Of a stretch of DNA of 64,000 bases, positions 61,852-64,000 are shown piece after piece; within the stretch, counting starts at the first letter, position 1, and each line of letters starts with the position of its first letter. Under the pieces are notes generated by a model. That model was not told the origin of the DNA. It saw nothing but the letters and a program-made list of their open reading frames with translations, and searched no databases. A program made the translations under genes and the position numbers. Source of the DNA: CAVQBJ01 sp963724405 (GTDB taxonomy: Bacteria > Actinomycetota > Thermoleophilia > Solirubrobacterales > Solirubrobacteraceae); the NCBI GenBank assembly GCA_963724405.1, contig CAVRUQ010000011.1:623790-687789 (forward strand), written 5' to 3'.

Positions 61852-63610
61852 GCGTGACCCGACCTGTATCGGACGGGTACGGCACGTGCTCGGCGCACAA
61901 GTAACGGTCGCGTTGGACGTTGACCTGGCTGGCGTTGCGCCGATCTTCCGCGGACGGCTCCAGCCGATCGGCCAGATCGGCTCGCTCGTGCGCATTCCGC
62001 AAGGTCTGGTCGATCTGATCGCGACCGTCAGCTTGCTCGGAATCGCTGAGTTGGCCGGCGCCCAGGCGCCGGCCGAGGTGGTTCAGACCGGCGAGCGCTG
62101 GCTGCAGGTCCAGTTGCTCGGGGAAATAGACCGCGGCACGCGCCGCTTCCAACGTGGCGTCGGCTCGTACCCGGGCCTCGACGACCCTGTCCACTTCGCC
62201 ACATCCGAGAATCTCAGCGCCGTCTTCCATCCGCAGGATCAGGATCATCTGCGCCTCGGAAGGCTCGCTGCCGCCGAGGACGTGCCTGTCTGTCTGGACG
62301 CAGGACGCCTCGTGCTGCGCCACGCAGCCGTGACTGGCTCGACCGGCGCGGGCAAGACAAGCGCGGTGGCTTCGCTCCTACAAGGGTTCGTGAGAGGCGG
62401 GTGGTGTAACGCCAACATCGTCGTGATCGACCCGCACGGTGAGTACACGCGGGCCCTCGGGTCCCACTCCTCGACACTGTCGGTGCTCGCCGACGGGAGC
62501 GCACAGTTACGGGTGCCGTTCTGGGCGCTCCCGGCCGAAGACGTCCTCAGGGTGTTCACCGGCGGGGGAACAGGCGGAGCCACGACGGCTAAGCGCTTCG
62601 CTGAGCTTACGCGCCTAGCGCGCCAGCGCTTTGTCCAGGAAGCAAGCTGGCTTCAGCTCGACCCGGCGGCGGTTACAGCCGACACGCCCGTACCGTTCGA
62701 CATCAACAGCGTTTGGTATCAGCTCGACTACGAAAACAACGAGACTCGAGGGAAGAAGTCGGATCCAGACACCGTACAAGTCGAGGACCGTGGCGACGCG
62801 GCGACACTGCGGGCGGCGCGATTCGCGCCTTACAACCCGGGATCGGCCACGCCGGATCAGGCGCCGACGTACGGCAACTACGGCAGCACGCCCGAGGTTC
62901 TTCGCCTCGGTCTCCTCGACAAACGGCTCCAGTTCTTCGTTCAGCCCGCACCCGATCCGAGCGGGGCGGCTGACCCGCTGGTTGCCGCGATGACCGACTG
63001 GCTGGGTGGCGAGAAGCCGATTTCGGTCCTTGACTTCGCCGGCGTCCCGGATCAGGCAGCCGAGCTTGCCATCGGCGTCGTGCTGAATCTCCTGTTCGAG
63101 GTGGCCGTTCGTAGCGAGCCTGAGGGTCCCGGCATCGGCCGTCCAAGCCCCGTGCTCGTCGTGCTCGAGGAGGCGCACCGGTATCTGGGGGAGGCTGCCG
63201 TTCCGATCGCCGGAGCTGCGGCAAATCGAATTGCGCGCGAGGGACGCAAGTACGGCGTCGGTCTGATGCTCGTCACCCAGCGCCCATCCGAGCTTCCGGA
63301 CACGGCGCTGGCGCAGTGCGGCACGCTGATCGCGCTGCGGTTGAGCAACTCGCAGGACCAAGGCAAGATCCGCGCCGCGCTCCCCGACAGCGTGGCGGGA
63401 CTCGCGGCGGCGCTTCCTGCTCTTCGCACCGGCGAGGCAGTGGTCAGCGGCGAGGCGGTCGTCCTGCCCGCCCGCACGCTGATCGATCGTCCTGATCCGC
63501 TGCCGCGCGCGGAGGACCCGTCACTGCATCCGTGGCGAGACCCTGCGTCGAGTCCAGATCTCGCCCCGCCGCTGGCGGCATGGCGCGGAACCTACGAGGA
63601 GGGCGAATGA
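61844..63610 (+). CDS. HerA-like hexameric ATPase (SIR2-HerA system)
   Basis: The 588-aa protein has the HAS-barrel-like N-terminus (VRHVLGAQVTVALDVDLAGV) and Walker A GSTGAGKT (165-172). DUF87/HerA elements follow: IVVIDPHGEYTRALGSHSS, Walker B VLVVLEEAHRYLG, NRIAREGRKYGVGLMLVTQR, and ALAQCGTLIALRLSNSQDQ. It should form a ring ATPase that assembles with SIR2. The start lies inside the SIR2 gene (8-base overlap) and the stop overlaps the KTSC gene (ATGA), so the three are translationally coupled. Confidence 0.93.
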   Translation: MTERDPTCIGRVRHVLGAQVTVALDVDLAGVAPIFRGRLQPIGQIGSLVRIPQGLVDLIATVSLLGIAELAGAQAPAEVVQTGERWLQVQLLGEIDRGTRRFQRGVGSYPGLDDPVHFATSENLSAVFHPQDQDHLRLGRLAAAEDVPVCLDAGRLVLRHAAVTGSTGAGKTSAVASLLQGFVRGGWCNANIVVIDPHGEYTRALGSHSSTLSVLADGSAQLRVPFWALPAEDVLRVFTGGGTGGATTAKRFAELTRLARQRFVQEASWLQLDPAAVTADTPVPFDINSVWYQLDYENNETRGKKSDPDTVQVEDRGDAATLRAARFAPYNPGSATPDQAPTYGNYGSTPEVLRLGLLDKRLQFFVQPAPDPSGAADPLVAAMTDWLGGEKPISVLDFAGVPDQAAELAIGVVLNLLFEVAVRSEPEGPGIGRPSPVLVVLEEAHRYLGEAAVPIAGAAANRIAREGRKYGVGLMLVTQRPSELPDTALAQCGTLIALRLSNSQDQGKIRAALPDSVAGLAAALPALRTGEAVVSGEAVVLPARTLIDRPDPLPRAEDPSLHPWRDPASSPDLAPPLAAWRGTYEEGE

Positions 63611-63831
63611 CGACACCCGACTGGATCGACGTCGACTCGACGACGGTCATCAATGCGGCCTACGACGCCGAGGCTGAAGTGATCTACGTACGGTTCAAGA
63701 ACGGCGCAGCCTACGTCTACGAAGCGTGTCCGCCGCACGTGTGGGAGGAGTTCATGGCGCCCGGCCAATCAGCCGGGAAATATGTGAACGAGACGCTTAG
63801 ATACAAGCCGTATCGCAAGCTCGACGAGTGA
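63607..63831 (+). CDS. KTSC-domain small protein
   Basis: The 74-aa protein matches the KTSC domain: STTVINAAYDAEAEVIYVRF, KNGAAYVYEACPPHVWEEFM and GKYVNETLRYKPYRKL. KTSC proteins are small, single-domain and often near nucleic-acid enzymes or phage/defence genes; activity is unproven. Coupled to HerA by ATGA, so it may be a third component of the defence operon. Confidence 0.85.
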   Translation: MTTPDWIDVDSTTVINAAYDAEAEVIYVRFKNGAAYVYEACPPHVWEEFMAPGQSAGKYVNETLRYKPYRKLDE

Positions 63832-63955
63832 CGCGGTTAGCGCGCGCCGACGACTTGGGACGAGCTGCGTCCGAACACGCGCGACGGGGCGCATCGCGCC
63901 AGGTGGCCGGAGTCCACTGAAACTGCCGTGCGCGTAGTAGCCGTCACCGGACGAT

Positions 63956-64000
63956 GACGCGAACGACGACGCGACCAACGACGCGAACGACGACGCGACC
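63956..64000 (+). repeat. 24-bp tandem repeat running off the window
   Basis: GACGCGAACGACGACGCGAC then CAAC repeats at 63980; an ATG at 63954 opens a frame of Thr/Arg repeats to the edge. The repeat and any gene continue beyond the window. Confidence 0.6.

Overview
High-GC DNA with frequent GTG and TTG starts. The minus-strand collagen-like protein at 2.6-3.7 kb carries an N-terminal signature (a TM segment followed by STKQIKPSVLRQLRG) that I associate with Solirubrobacterales. I therefore infer an actinobacterium of the class Thermoleophilia; no rRNA or intact tRNA is present to confirm it.

Left part (1-17.7 kb) looks like ordinary chromosome. It holds a peroxiredoxin divergent from its TetR regulator across a perfect operator palindrome, the collagen-like protein, and a stress/energy block. 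That block is a P-type ATPase broken by one frameshift, an HdeD-type membrane protein, a coiled-coil protein, an IS481 remnant, a tightly packed arginine deiminase operon (antiporter, arcC, arcA, arcB) followed by an ammonium transporter, a decayed PPK2 and a second, intact P-type ATPase.

Middle part (17.8-48.8 kb) is island territory. A tRNA-Thr 3' half lies at 17.85 kb and four tRNA-Gly(GCC) 3' halves lie at 21.6, 23.0, 41.8 and 48.8 kb, all in the same orientation. Each Gly core has a terminator at its 3' end and a tandem 11-13 bp repeat about 57-76 bp beyond that end. I read these as attachment sites left by successive integrase-mediated insertions. They delimit a 1.4 kb segment carrying only a MazEF/PemIK-like toxin-antitoxin pair, an 18.8 kb catabolic island, and a 7 kb element with VapBC, a frameshifted phosphotransferase, a truncated AraC/MFS pair, an excisionase-like HTH/PIN pair and an integrase. 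The catabolic island holds hydrolases, SDR and GMC oxidoreductases, an MFS pump, a LuxR/MalT-type regulator, three SnoaL-like proteins, an isochorismatase-like hydrolase, an amidohydrolase, an F420-reductase-like protein and YceI. A conserved block of about 45 bp containing GGYGA-N7-TCACC recurs seven times in this island, mostly 80-95 bp before start codons; it is a candidate shared operator.

Right part (48.8-64 kb) is a mobile defence/competition zone. It has a second integrase, a PD-(D/E)XK-like protein, tRNA-Pro(GGG) and tRNA-His(GTG) 3' halves with the same downstream tandem repeats, a Pro-Thr repeat secreted protein, an XRE-ImmA pair, and a probable graspetide RiPP cluster (71-aa precursor, ATP-grasp ligase, small membrane protein). 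It ends with an LRAT-domain membrane protein, an HTH protein, and a SIR2-HerA anti-phage pair with a KTSC protein.
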